From: Pedobacter sp. Leaf250
Lineage (GTDB): Bacteria; Bacteroidota; Bacteroidia; Sphingobacteriales; Sphingobacteriaceae
Length of the DNA stretch: 61,214 nt
NCBI RefSeq assembly: GCF_920984735.1
Contig: NZ_CAKLBU010000026.1
Location: 1 to 61,214 of the forward strand
Direction: 5' to 3'
The translations under genes and the position numbers were made by a program. Shown here piece after piece: positions 50,605 through 58,469 of this stretch. Below the pieces are notes generated by a model. That model searched no databases, was not told the DNA's origin, and saw nothing but the letters and a program-made list of their open reading frames with translations. Numbering within the stretch: the first letter of the stretch is position 1; each line of letters opens with the position of its first letter.

Positions 50605-51744
50605 TTATTTTGAAACTACTGTATGTTGTTCTGCAGCAATTCCTTTTTCAGCTTTGCCAGCATTCATAATTTCAGTTTGTTTACGGATAGATTCGCCGTG
50701 CATCAATTCTAGGAATTTTTCTGTGAAGTTCAAATCTAACTTTAAAGCTTTTGCAAAGGCATGTCCTTTCTTGATAATGGCATCCCAACGGTTAACCTGT
50801 AAAATTGTTACCTGATTATCACGTTTGAATTCGCCGATTTTTTCTACGATAGCCATACGTTCACCTAATTTTTGCAATAAGATGTCATCAATTTTATCGA
50901 TTGATTTACGTAAATCGGCTAGTTTATCAGCAAAAGCTTCATTTGGTGCTTCAGGCTCACGAACGGTTAAACGGTCTACCAATTCAGATAATGCAGCAGG
51001 CGTAACTTGTTGTTTAGCATCTGTCCAGGCCACTGAAGGATCGACATGAGATTCGATCATTAAACCTTGCATATCTAAATCCAATGCTTTTTGAGAAATG
51101 TAAGGAATTAACTCACGGTTACCGCAAATGTGACTTGGGTCGTTAATAATTGGCAATTCAGGACATAAAGTTTTCAACTGAATAGCAAGTTCCCACATTG
51201 GTTCGTTACGGAAAGAGCTCTTCTCGAATGAAGAAAAACCACGATGGATAGCACCAATTTTAGTGATACCAGCACCATTAATACGCTCGATCGCACCAAT
51301 CCACAATTGTAAATCAGGGTTAACCGGGTTTTTAATTAATACAGGAACATCATGACCTTTTAAAGCATCGGCAATTTCCTGAACAGTAAATGGGTTCACT
51401 GTAGAACGAGCCCCAATCCAAAGAATATCTACGCCTGCAGCCAAAGCCTCTTCAACGTGTTTTGCATTTGCAACCTCAACAGCCGTTGGTAAACCAGTTT
51501 CTGCCTTTGCACGTTTTAACCATTCTAAACCAATACTTCCGATACCTTCGAACTCTCCCGGACGAGTACGTGGCTTCCAGATACCTGCTCTTAAAACGGA
51601 TACTTTACCAGTTGCAGCTAATAAATGTGCTGTAGTTAATAATTGCTCTTCAGTTTCTGCGCTGCAAGGGCCAGAGATGATTAATGGTTCGTTGTTAACG
51701 TTTAACCAAGTGTTTAAAGGTTGGATGTTTAAATTAAGTTTCAT
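50605..51744 (-). CDS. Bifunctional DAHP synthase / chorismate mutase (type II)
   Basis: The 379-residue protein makes DAHP from PEP and erythrose 4-phosphate (residues ~1-260) and rearranges chorismate to prephenate (residues ~265-360). DAHP synthase signs: ISGPCSAETEEQLL, SVLRAGIWKPRTRPGEFEG, DPSHICGNRELI (metal-binding Cys/His). The chorismate mutase segment is helical, LRKSIDKIDDILLQKLGERMAIVEKIGEFK in blocks, with EKFLELMHGESIRKQTEIM at the end. The fusion allows feedback through the mutase domain, as known for related enzymes. It lies 122 bp downstream of pheA on the same strand, separated by a word-like inverted repeat. Confidence 0.96.
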   Translation of the reverse strand: MKLNLNIQPLNTWLNVNNEPLIISGPCSAETEEQLLTTAHLLAATGKVSVLRAGIWKPRTRPGEFEGIGSIGLEWLKRAKAETGLPTAVEVANAKHVEEALAAGVDILWIGARSTVNPFTVQEIADALKGHDVPVLIKNPVNPDLQLWIGAIERINGAGITKIGAIHRGFSSFEKSSFRNEPMWELAIQLKTLCPELPIINDPSHICGNRELIPYISQKALDLDMQGLMIESHVDPSVAWTDAKQQVTPAALSELVDRLTVREPEAPNEAFADKLADLRKSIDKIDDILLQKLGERMAIVEKIGEFKRDNQVTILQVNRWDAIIKKGHAFAKALKLDLNFTEKFLELMHGESIRKQTEIMNAGKAEKGIAAEQHTVVSK

Positions 51745-51763
51745 GATTTATGGCTTGTTTTTT

Positions 51764-51864
51764 AGTCCGAAGTCCGTAGTCGGGTGTCCGGAGTTATATT
51801 TTGATTTTAGTTATTATATTTCTTACTATTTATCTTCGGACTCCTGACTCAGGACTTCCGACTT
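51764..51864. repeat. Word-like inverted repeat GAAGTCC / GGACTTC
   Basis: AGTCCGAAGTCCGTAGTCGG GTGTCCGGAG at 51763-51792 and its inverse CTTCGGACTCCTGACTCAGG ACTTCCGAC at 51834-51862 flank an AT-rich middle. It is low-complexity iterated (GAAGTC)n-like sequence that can form a long imperfect hairpin between pheA and the DAHP synthase gene. Confidence 0.75.
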
Positions 51865-51866
51865 AT

Positions 51867-52700
51867 TTATACTTTATCGTTCTTTTGATACTCTCCGAGG
51901 ATATTAAAATTCGAAGTGTATTTTAATGCTTTTCTAATGGCTTTATCATACTTTTCGGTACTTGGCCATTCTAAGTCGACGTAAAAATAATATTCATTTC
52001 TTTTACCCAACACCGGCATAGATTGTATTTTTGTTAAGCTTACTTCTTGTTCTGCAAAGATATTTAATACTGTTGCTAAAGAGCCAGCTTTATGACCAAC
52101 CTGAAAACAGATTGAAGCCTTATTTATTTTTTTTCCCTCGTCTGTTTTATCTTTTTTCAGGATGAGGAAACGGGTATAGTTTTTCTTGTTCGATTCTACC
52201 CGGCGCTCCAATATGTTTAACCCATAAAGCTCTGCGGCTAAACTATTTGCTATAGCCATCGTGTCGGTTAGTTTTTCTTCCTGAATACGTTTTGCGCAAG
52301 CAGCTGTATCATTGCTTTCTACAATTTTAATGTGCGGGTAATCGTAAAAAAAATCGATACACTGACGGATGGCGATAGGGTGAGAAGTTACGATTTTGAT
52401 ATCTTCGAATTTCACACCTGGCAATGCCATTAAGTGCAATTGTATTGGCAAATAAACCTCGCCAACTACCGAGAAACCATAATCGCGAATTAAGGTATAA
52501 TTTGGTAACAGACTTCCTGCAATAGAATTTTCAATAGCCATTACTACGAAGTCAGCCTCGTTTTTTTCCAGCTTGTCGCATGTTTCTTTAAATGAATTGC
52601 ATTCTACAGTTTCGATGTTTTTACCAAAGAATTTGTAAGCTGCTTCTTCATGAAAAGATGCTTTAATACCTTGAATTGCTACTCGTTTTGTCGTTTCCAT
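51867..52700 (-). CDS. pheA: Prephenate dehydratase
   Basis: This enzyme converts prephenate to phenylpyruvate, the step committed to phenylalanine. The 277-residue protein starts at ATG 52700 (METTKRVAIQG); a longer frame begins 5 codons earlier inside the leader. The catalytic domain shows IAIENSIAGSLLPNYTL and the TRF motif in NYTRFLILKK; a C-terminal ACT domain (about 195-275: GSLATVLNIFAEQEVSLTKIQSMPV) should bind Phe for feedback, although the usual ESRP reads QSMP. The gene follows a leader peptide and a terminator, i.e. a transcription attenuator. It heads the aromatic operon. No tyrA is next to it. Confidence 0.96.
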   Translation of the reverse strand: METTKRVAIQGIKASFHEEAAYKFFGKNIETVECNSFKETCDKLEKNEADFVVMAIENSIAGSLLPNYTLIRDYGFSVVGEVYLPIQLHLMALPGVKFEDIKIVTSHPIAIRQCIDFFYDYPHIKIVESNDTAACAKRIQEEKLTDTMAIANSLAAELYGLNILERRVESNKKNYTRFLILKKDKTDEGKKINKASICFQVGHKAGSLATVLNIFAEQEVSLTKIQSMPVLGKRNEYYFYVDLEWPSTEKYDKAIRKALKYTSNFNILGEYQKNDKV

Positions 52701-52713
52701 TTTTGCGTAAAAC

Positions 52714-52747
52714 AAAAAAAGTCCCGGCTGTTTGCCGGGACTTTTTT
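52714..52747 (-). terminator. Attenuator terminator upstream of pheA
   Basis: On the minus strand the RNA reads AAAAAAGUCCCGGC (52747-52734), loop AAACA, GCCGGGACUUUUUUU (52728-52714): an 8-bp G/C core extended by A-U pairs and a U tract, 13 bp before the pheA ATG. It lies between the leader peptide and pheA, so it is an attenuator, not the end of another gene. Confidence 0.92.
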
Positions 52748-52782
52748 ATACATTTTAATATTGTTATATATCTTTTTGCATA

Positions 52783-52845
52783 TTAGCCCCGGCTCTTACT
52801 AAAATAGTAAAAGTAACCAAAGTAATATGTGTTGAATAATTTCAT
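52783..52845 (-). CDS. Phe/Tyr-rich leader peptide of the pheA operon
   Basis: A 20-codon reading frame starts at ATG 52845 and ends with TAA at 52783. It reads M-K-L-F-N-T-YYFGYFYYF-S-K-S-R-G; nine of 20 residues are aromatic (F4, F9, F12, F15; Y7, Y8, Y11, Y13, Y14). This is the hallmark of a leader peptide that senses Phe/Tyr tRNA charging by ribosome stalling. Its last three codons contain GCCGGGGC (52793-52786), which can pair with the terminator's 5' arm GUCCCGGC (8 bp, one G-U) to form an antiterminator. A start preceded by A-rich sequence and no Shine-Dalgarno is normal for the phylum. Not listed by ordinary gene callers because of its size. Confidence 0.9.
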   Translation of the reverse strand: MKLFNTYYFGYFYYFSKSRG

Positions 52846-52864
52846 TTTTGTTTTTTGAATGAGC

Positions 52865-52894
52865 CAAATTTAATAACAAAATTTAATTTGTCAA
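52865..52894 (-). promoter_or_regulatory. Promoter of the pheA leader (TTG-N19-TAAATTTG)
   Basis: Minus strand: TTG at 52894-52892, exactly 19 bp, then TAAATTTG at 52872-52865, a full consensus match. Transcription would begin near 52858, about 13 nt before the leader ATG at 52845. Confidence 0.85.
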
Positions 52895-52999
52895 TAGGAA
52901 AATGAAATTATTTTTAATAAAATTTAATTTTGTTTGATTTAGGCCGTTTTTGAGATGGGTATGAAATGGGGGAATGTGGAGGTTGAGGGGGTAGAGTGT

Positions 53000-53169
53000 T
53001 TTTGTCTTAGCCAGACGGGCTTTTTTCTTTTGACAACAAAAGAAACAAAATTGCCGGCTGAAAATTTTTGTTTTGAAGTTTCTGCTTTGGCACATACAGT
53101 GCATCCCCAAAAATTTGTTAGGCCGGATTTAAGTAGAACGGAGATTGTGTGGTAGGGCTTTGCTGGGTG
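53000..53169. repeat. 170-bp dispersed repeat, copy 2
   Basis: Copy 2 of the repeat at 28722-28893, in the same orientation, with the landmarks GACGGGCTTTTTTCTTTTGA, ATTGCCGGCTGAAAAT, AAATTTGTTAGGCCGGATTT and TGGTAGGGCTTTGCTGGGTG. It lies between the pheA promoter and the IS110 element. Frames on both strands here are translated repeat. Confidence 0.85.
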
Positions 53170-53604
53170 AAAATTTGAGTCCCGATTACTTTATAATTAT
53201 TAGGTTGTAAATCGAATTGTTATGTTGAAAGTAAAAATATTTCCAAAGAAGCAGTTCGTTGTTCCTAAACCTCCTATGAATAAACCTCTTTTTCCAGTGG
53301 CTTTGAAAGCTATTCCCTTTTAATGAGCAAAATAATGCCCTTGCCCTGAGAATTGGCTCTATCTAGAATTTATATTAATGCCTCTCAGAAGCTGTTATTT
53401 TATAAAAATATTAAAAACTTAGCTATATCCTCCTATTAGCGGTCATTAATTTGCCGCAGGTATTTATTAATACTCAAGTTTAAAGATAGCCGCACACTGA
53501 TTAAAGCAGGTTGACGCGCAAGGTTTAGAAAGCAGTCTATCATATCTTTACAGCTAGTTTCGTTTTTATTTGACCAGACCCGGCACATATGGTACCGAAT
53601 GAAT
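53170..53604. other. Spacer 3' of the IS110 transposase
   Basis: About 435 bp with no supported gene. A 33-codon frame at 53222-53323 is lysine- and proline-rich and has no recognisable relatives. The part near 53430-53600 probably is the noncoding end of the IS110 element; the exact boundary is not visible. Confidence 0.35.
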
Positions 53605-54642
53605 TCAGACATATCTTATCCTTTGTAATAGCTTTCTGGCTACTTTGATTATGGCCCTGCGGGAACCAATCCTTGCAGACCATCTGCTGTAGCACAGGGT
53701 TAAAGCAGGATCTGTTCTTATACCCACCCATGCAGACTCTACAAGTAAATACCTAAGCCGGCGGTGCTGTCTTGTTGTTATACTTCCTTTTCTATCGTCT
53801 TCACCTGAGGAATGCTGCATTGGGCATAACCCAACAAATGAATTGAGCCTATCTGAATTCTCAAAACGGGTAACGTCAACAATTTCTACAATCAGCACAG
53901 CGGCTGTTACGGGCCCTATGCCTGGTATTGAGCAGAGCAGCCTGAAAATAGTTTGATAACGTACCTTACACATGAGTTTGCGTATCTCCTTTAAGGTATC
54001 TAGTTTCTCAGATCTGATGGTTTCCATTATCGAGATCTGCCTGTCCAGCACAACTCTGATGCTCGACTCCCCACAGCTAATCTGTTTTAGCCATTCCACA
54101 AATGCATTGCTCCAATTGGCCTTTGCAAATCTATGGGGTATTTCAATACCCATCAGGCGTAGAAGCCCTTTTATCCTATTTTTTGCCCGGGTGAGGTCAT
54201 TACTGTAACGCTCATTGAGACGTACAAGTTGTCGATCGGCTTCAAGCTCAGGATCAGGAACATAGACACCTTCCAGCTGGCCAGCCTGAAGTGCCTCTGC
54301 TATTCGCCGGGAATCATTCCTGTCGTTCTTATTCTTCGTACTCTTATCAGTCCTGGGAACATCCGCTGCATTCACCGCAATGCAGCTTATCGATAGGGCA
54401 GCAAAAGCACGCTGTATCCAAAACCCACAGAATCCACTTTCGTAGGCACATTCATAATTCGCCTTAGGGTAACTGGTTAGAAGAAAATTCCTAAGCCCCT
54501 CAACAGAAGGAGGAGACTGAACAAAACTTTTAAGGTACTGCTTACCTAAGTAGAGGGAGATGGTCCAACTTTTAAGGTGCACATCGATACCACAGCTTAT
54601 CGTGTGACCGCTAAAATCTAATTTTTCTGCTAAATTTGTCAT
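53605..54642 (-). mobile_element. IS110 family transposase (recombinase)
   Basis: The 345-residue protein is an IS110-type DEDD recombinase. The N-terminal RuvC-like domain has CGIDVHLKSW (Asp20), CAYESGFCGFW (Glu68) and KNDRNDSRRIAEAL (Asp107/Asp110). The C-terminal Transposase_20 domain shows LCSIPGIGPVTAAVLIVEI and the KGSITTRQHRRLRYLLVESAW region with the expected catalytic Ser. Both catalytic parts are kept, so the gene looks intact. These elements have no inverted repeats and use an RNA from the element's flank to choose target DNA. Two stem-loops lie just upstream of the start. It separates pheA from aroB. Only one copy is in the window. Confidence 0.9.
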
Positions 54643-54793
54643 GATCTTAGTTCTCTTGTTTATATAAATTTAACTATTGTGGCTTGCAAAAGACCACTCG
54701 AACTAAGATCACTTTATTACATAGATACTGATAGAAATGAAAATACTTTTTGTTGCAGGTACTCAACAAGCCATTACTGGCAACAACAAAAAG
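54642..54793 (-). ncRNA. Candidate IS110 guide (bridge) RNA region
   Basis: Directly upstream of the transposase start there are two perfect stem-loops: a 12-bp stem TGATCTTAGTTC / GAACTAAGATCA (54642-54653, 54700-54711) and a 10-bp stem CTTTTTGTTG / CAACAAAAAG (54746-54755, 54784-54793) with a 28-base loop. In the IS110 group the bridge RNA is encoded between the left end and the transposase, so this fits by position; sequence identity with a known guide RNA was not assessed. Confidence 0.4.
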
Positions 54794-54933
54794 ATTGTAA
54801 TGGATAGCAGGGCTACATAAGCCAAATGAACCGAACCTTACATTTCCAAAATCTTTAAAAAATTAGTCATCCGATGAATATCTGCAAAATGCCAATATTT
54901 ATCGAATGACTTTAGTTTACAGCTATAAAACAA
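54794..54933. other. Flank between IS110 and the desaturase operon
   Basis: No gene is seen. AGTCATCCGATGAATAT and ATATTTATCGAATGACT (54868-54884, 54893-54909) form an imperfect hairpin of unknown role. The IS110 left end probably lies in this interval. Confidence 0.35.
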
Positions 54934-54962
54934 AAAACGGTCTGTAAAATACAAACCGTTTT
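54934..54962 (-). terminator. Terminator of the S4-aroB-desaturase operon
   Basis: Minus strand: a 13-bp stem AAAACGGTTTGTA / TACAGACCGTTTT (one T-G pair), followed by TTTTGTTTT, directly after the desaturase stop at 54968. Confidence 0.85.
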
Positions 54963-54967
54963 AAATA

Positions 54968-55921
54968 TTATCCTGTTGAACTTAGCGTTCGCTGTTTTTC
55001 GTTAAAATCTTTAACGTTGTTATTCTTGGCTTGCTCTTCAGCTTCGTGTAATTCTTGCTGCATTATTTTCGCAATTTTGGTGCTGCCATCATGACTCCAG
55101 CCTGGTGGATTAAACAAGTATTTAACCTTATCCGTAAAAGTTGGTGCCTTTTTAACATCTGCTTTAAGTGCAATAAACTCATGGAAAATAATGTTAACCG
55201 GACCGGTATCTTTAGGTTGCGTGGTTAAGCCATATTTGATTTCATCTTCAGGTAACTCAGCCTGGAAAGTGCCAAACATTCTATCCCAAAGAATTAACAC
55301 CATACCCATATTTTTATCCAGATAACGCACATTGCTGGCGTGATGAACGCGATGGTGTGATGGTGTGACGAAAACATACTCATACCATTTCGGGAAGTTG
55401 ATTTTATATTGAGTATGGACCAGGTTGCCGTAAATTTGAGTGACCAGATACGCAAAAAGTATATCCATTGCAGTGAAACCCATAAAAGCAAGTGGTAGAT
55501 AGAAGAATACCCGGTATAAAGGTTCGAATACGGTTGAACGAAAACCAGTTGTTAAATTAAAATGCTCTGATGAGTGATGGGTAACATGCATGGCCCAGAA
55601 AAAACGCACATAATGACCAACTGTATGCAGAAACCAATAAAGAAAATCTTGTGCTAAAATCAGAACCAACCAATAAATCCAAACGTTTGAGATTTGAAAT
55701 AAACGAAACTGGTAGCAGTATTCTAATAAAAAGAAAGTGGCTGTTTTCATACCTAAATTAATGATTACAGCGGCAATCATCAAATAAATATTGGTCCAGG
55801 TATCGCGTTTGGTATATAATTTTTTGTCGTGTGCATAGCTGAAATACATTTCAACCAAGGTTAAAACGATTACAAAGCCAAATAAGCCGCCAACAGAAAT
55901 ATCACTTCCGGTAAACTTCAT
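54968..55921 (-). CDS. Sterol desaturase / fatty acid hydroxylase family protein
   Basis: The 317-residue membrane protein has several hydrophobic segments and the di-iron histidine clusters of the fatty acid hydroxylase superfamily: HTVGH (HxxxH), HVTHH (HxxHH) and HRVHH (HxxHH), at about residues 110, 130 and 205, with the aromatic WDRMFGTF after the last. Its substrate (fatty acid, hopanoid or carotenoid-like lipid) is unknown. It is the third gene of a run S4 protein, aroB, desaturase on the minus strand (spacing 1 bp overlap and 3 bp), so it is co-transcribed with aroB; no pathway link is obvious. Confidence 0.9.
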   Translation of the reverse strand: MKFTGSDISVGGLFGFVIVLTLVEMYFSYAHDKKLYTKRDTWTNIYLMIAAVIINLGMKTATFFLLEYCYQFRLFQISNVWIYWLVLILAQDFLYWFLHTVGHYVRFFWAMHVTHHSSEHFNLTTGFRSTVFEPLYRVFFYLPLAFMGFTAMDILFAYLVTQIYGNLVHTQYKINFPKWYEYVFVTPSHHRVHHASNVRYLDKNMGMVLILWDRMFGTFQAELPEDEIKYGLTTQPKDTGPVNIIFHEFIALKADVKKAPTFTDKVKYLFNPPGWSHDGSTKIAKIMQQELHEAEEQAKNNNVKDFNEKQRTLSSTG

Positions 55922-55924
55922 TTT

Positions 55925-56983
55925 TTATAAACTATTATAATAATCCAAACTGCTCAAAATATCGGCATTGGTTACACGGCAGTTGAACGTGCATTTGCCT
56001 GTCGTTTCTAAAAGAGAGAACAGAATATTTCCATCTTCATTCTTTTTATCACTTTGCATTAATTCTAAAAGCGTTTCGAAACTTTCTTGTTGAATATGAT
56101 ATTTTGGATATAACGATAAAATATAGCCGCTGATATCTTTAAATTCTTCTTTTGTTAATCCGCTGTTTTTGATGGATAAAGCTGCCTCGCAAACAAAACC
56201 AATGGTAATCGCCTCGCCGTGAGTAAGTGGGTTTTCATCGTTAGCGAGCGAATAACTTTCTACAGCATGACCAATAGTGTGACCGAAGTTTAAAATTTTA
56301 CGCAGATTTTTTTCATGCGGATCTATAGTAACCACTTCGTTTTTAATTTCTACCGATCGGTAGATATCTTCGGCTGATGGCGTTAAATAATCGGTAGTTT
56401 TTAATTTTTCATAATAGGCCTTATCATAAATTAAACCATGTTTAATCATTTCTGCAAAACCCGATAAAAGTTCGCGTTGAGGTAAGGTTTCTAAAAACTT
56501 TGTTTCGATAAAAACCATCTGGGGCAAGGTAAATGTGCCCACCATATTCTTCACATTATCAATATCAATCCCAGTTTTGCCACCTACAGAGGCATCAACC
56601 TGCGATAGTAGGGTAGTAGGAACATTAATAAAATCAATACCACGCTTGTAAGTTGAGGCAATAAAACCACCCATATCGGTAATTACACCACCACCTAAGT
56701 TAATCATCAAACTTTTGCGGTCGGCTTCAAAATCAAGCAAGGTTTTCCAAATACCGATGCAAAAATCGATGTTTTTATTTTCTTCGCCAGCAGAGGTTTC
56801 AATTAAATCAAAATCAGCAAAATCATCCATCATCGATTGAAAAACAGGCAAACAGATTTCGCTTGTATGCTCATCAGCAAGAATAAAAACTTTACTGTAT
56901 TTATTGCTTTCTAACAGTATTTTTAAGGCGTTTAAACTGCTTTCGAAATAAAGCGAATGGCCTGCACTAGTTAAGGTTTCCAT
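55925..56983 (-). CDS. aroB: 3-dehydroquinate synthase
   Basis: This NAD+- and zinc-dependent enzyme closes DAHP to 3-dehydroquinate, step two of the shikimate pathway. The 352-residue protein has LGGGVITDMGGFIASTYKRG, INVPTTLLSQVDASVGGKTGID, GFAEMIKHG and KILNFGHTIGHAVESYS (zinc His) in order. Its ATG shares one base with the stop of the upstream S4 gene (TAATG-type overlap). It follows the DAHP synthase step of the other aro operon, from which it is separated by the IS110 element and a desaturase gene. Full length. Confidence 0.97.
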   Translation of the reverse strand: METLTSAGHSLYFESSLNALKILLESNKYSKVFILADEHTSEICLPVFQSMMDDFADFDLIETSAGEENKNIDFCIGIWKTLLDFEADRKSLMINLGGGVITDMGGFIASTYKRGIDFINVPTTLLSQVDASVGGKTGIDIDNVKNMVGTFTLPQMVFIETKFLETLPQRELLSGFAEMIKHGLIYDKAYYEKLKTTDYLTPSAEDIYRSVEIKNEVVTIDPHEKNLRKILNFGHTIGHAVESYSLANDENPLTHGEAITIGFVCEAALSIKNSGLTKEEFKDISGYILSLYPKYHIQQESFETLLELMQSDKKNEDGNILFSLLETTGKCTFNCRVTNADILSSLDYYNSL

Positions 56984-57189
56984 TATATTATTTCGATTTT
57001 ATCTTGTTCAAAAGTGATGATATCGCCAACTCTAACTTTATAACGTTTGCGAAATTCGACTTCTCCGTTACATTTTACTAAGCCATCCATTACAGCAGCT
57101 TGCGCATCGCCTCCAGTACCTACCAAGCCAGTTGCTTTTAAAAGCTGGATCAATGGAATAAACTCGCCCTCTAATTTGAATTGTATCAT
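56983..57189 (-). CDS. S4 domain RNA-binding protein (YbcJ-like)
   Basis: This 68-residue protein consists of one S4 RNA-binding domain: IPLIQLLKATGLVGTGGDAQAAVMDGLVKCNGE in blocks and KRYKVRVGDIITFE at the end. Single-domain S4 proteins (YbcJ, YaaA-like) bind RNA, but the target here is unknown. It is the first gene of an operon with aroB (1-base overlap). A TATTTTTG promoter box on the minus strand (57204-57197) ends 7 bp before the ATG, again a short leader. Confidence 0.85.
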   Translation of the reverse strand: MIQFKLEGEFIPLIQLLKATGLVGTGGDAQAAVMDGLVKCNGEVEFRKRYKVRVGDIITFEQDKIEII

Positions 57190-57196
57190 TTTGCTG

Positions 57197-57204
57197 CAAA
57201 AATA
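57197..57204 (-). promoter_or_regulatory. Putative -7 box (TATTTTTG) of the S4-aroB operon
   Basis: Minus-strand match to TAnnTTTG ending 7 bp before the ATG at 57189. It faces the divergent box at 57248-57255. Confidence 0.55.
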
Positions 57205-57247
57205 CGATTATTTCGATGTTTTACGTTCGTAGAATGGATGCTTTTTA

Positions 57248-57255
57248 TAATTTTG
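57248..57255 (+). promoter_or_regulatory. Putative -7 box (TAATTTTG) of the proline dehydrogenase gene
   Basis: TAATTTTG fits TAnnTTTG and ends 26 bp before ATG 57282. No clear -33 element. Confidence 0.5.
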
Positions 57256-57281
57256 CATCCATCTGACTTATTATACATCAA

Positions 57282-58469
57282 ATGATTGATTCTATTCCCA
57301 ATAAACAACCTAATTTCGACAATACGGAAGTTGCTTTCCGACAAAAAACTAACGCCGAATTAAAAAAGGCATTCTGGTTATTTAAAATGATTGGTAGCAA
57401 TTTCTTAACTAAAGTTGGGCCAGCTATAACTAATTTCTTTTTAAATATTGGCTTGCCGATTCAAGGCGCCATAAAAGCCACCATTTTTCAGCAGTTTTGC
57501 GGTGGCGAGACCATTGCAGAATGCGATAAAGCCATTGTTCAATTGGCTAAAGGTGGCGTTGGAACTATTTTAGATTATTCTGTTGAAGGTGAAGAAGAAG
57601 AAATCGTATTTGATGAAACTTGTCAGGAAATTATCCGTACCATTCTTCGTGCTGATGGCGACCCTAACATCCCAATTACTGTCTTTAAAATTACAGGTAT
57701 TGGTCGCTTTGCATTATTAGAAAAGTTAGACGCAAAGCAAACGTTAACCGCTGATGAGAAAGCGGAATTCGATAAAGTAAAATTACGTTGCGAAATGATT
57801 TGTCGCACTGCTTTTGATAAGGGTGTGCCGGTTATGATCGATGCTGAAGAAACATGGATTCAGGATACAATTGACGAATTGGCTTTGGATATGATGCGTA
57901 AATTTAACCAAGAGCGAATTATTGTTTACAACACTTATCAAATGTATCGCCACGATAAACTGGCAGATATGAAAGCTGACCACCTGATTGCTAAAGCCGC
58001 AGGTTTTATTTTAGGCGTTAAAATGGTTCGTGGTGCTTATATGGAAAAAGAGCGCAAACGTGCTGCCGAAATGGGTTATCCATCGCCAATTCAGAAGGAT
58101 AAAGAATCATCTGATAAAGATTATAATGAATCGTTGCGTTATTGTGTAGATCATATAGAAGAAATTGCCATTGTTTGCGGAACGCATAATGAAGATAGCA
58201 GTCGCCTGTTAACTTATCTATTAAATGAGAAAAATGTTGCTCATAATCATCCTCATGTATATTTCGCACAGTTATTGGGCATGAGCGATAACCTAAGTTT
58301 CAATTTGGCCGATGCAAATTACAACGTCGCAAAATATGTTCCTTATGGCCCGATTAAAGCCGTTATGCCCTATTTGTTTAGAAGAGCGCAGGAAAACACT
58401 TCGGTTGCTGGGCAAACAGGAAGAGAATTGGGATTGATAGAAAGGGAATTGAAAAGAAGAAAACTTTAG
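57282..58469 (+). CDS. Proline dehydrogenase
   Basis: This FAD enzyme oxidises proline to pyrroline-5-carboxylate, passing electrons to the membrane quinone pool. The 395-residue protein has the PRODH barrel: VPVMIDAEETWIQDTIDELA, IIVYNTYQMYRHDKLADM, VKMVRGAYMEKERKRAAEMG near the FAD/substrate site, GTHNEDSS and the late FAQLLGMSDNLSFNLADANYNVAKYVPYG, PYLFRRAQENTSVAGQ with the catalytic-site Arg pair. It lacks the P5C dehydrogenase half of PutA, as usual in Bacteroidota. The gene is divergent from the S4-aroB operon. Full length. Confidence 0.95.
   Translation: MIDSIPNKQPNFDNTEVAFRQKTNAELKKAFWLFKMIGSNFLTKVGPAITNFFLNIGLPIQGAIKATIFQQFCGGETIAECDKAIVQLAKGGVGTILDYSVEGEEEEIVFDETCQEIIRTILRADGDPNIPITVFKITGIGRFALLEKLDAKQTLTADEKAEFDKVKLRCEMICRTAFDKGVPVMIDAEETWIQDTIDELALDMMRKFNQERIIVYNTYQMYRHDKLADMKADHLIAKAAGFILGVKMVRGAYMEKERKRAAEMGYPSPIQKDKESSDKDYNESLRYCVDHIEEIAIVCGTHNEDSSRLLTYLLNEKNVAHNHPHVYFAQLLGMSDNLSFNLADANYNVAKYVPYGPIKAVMPYLFRRAQENTSVAGQTGRELGLIERELKRRKL

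Noticed and set aside
52714..52747. Hairpin read as the terminator of an upstream gene
   Set aside because: No gene other than the leader peptide lies upstream on the minus strand, and the leader's last codons can pair with its 5' arm, so it is an attenuator.
53222..53323. 33-codon Lys/Pro-rich frame upstream of IS110
   Set aside because: No promoter, no relatives recognised, and it lies in what is probably noncoding flank. Kept only as a note.
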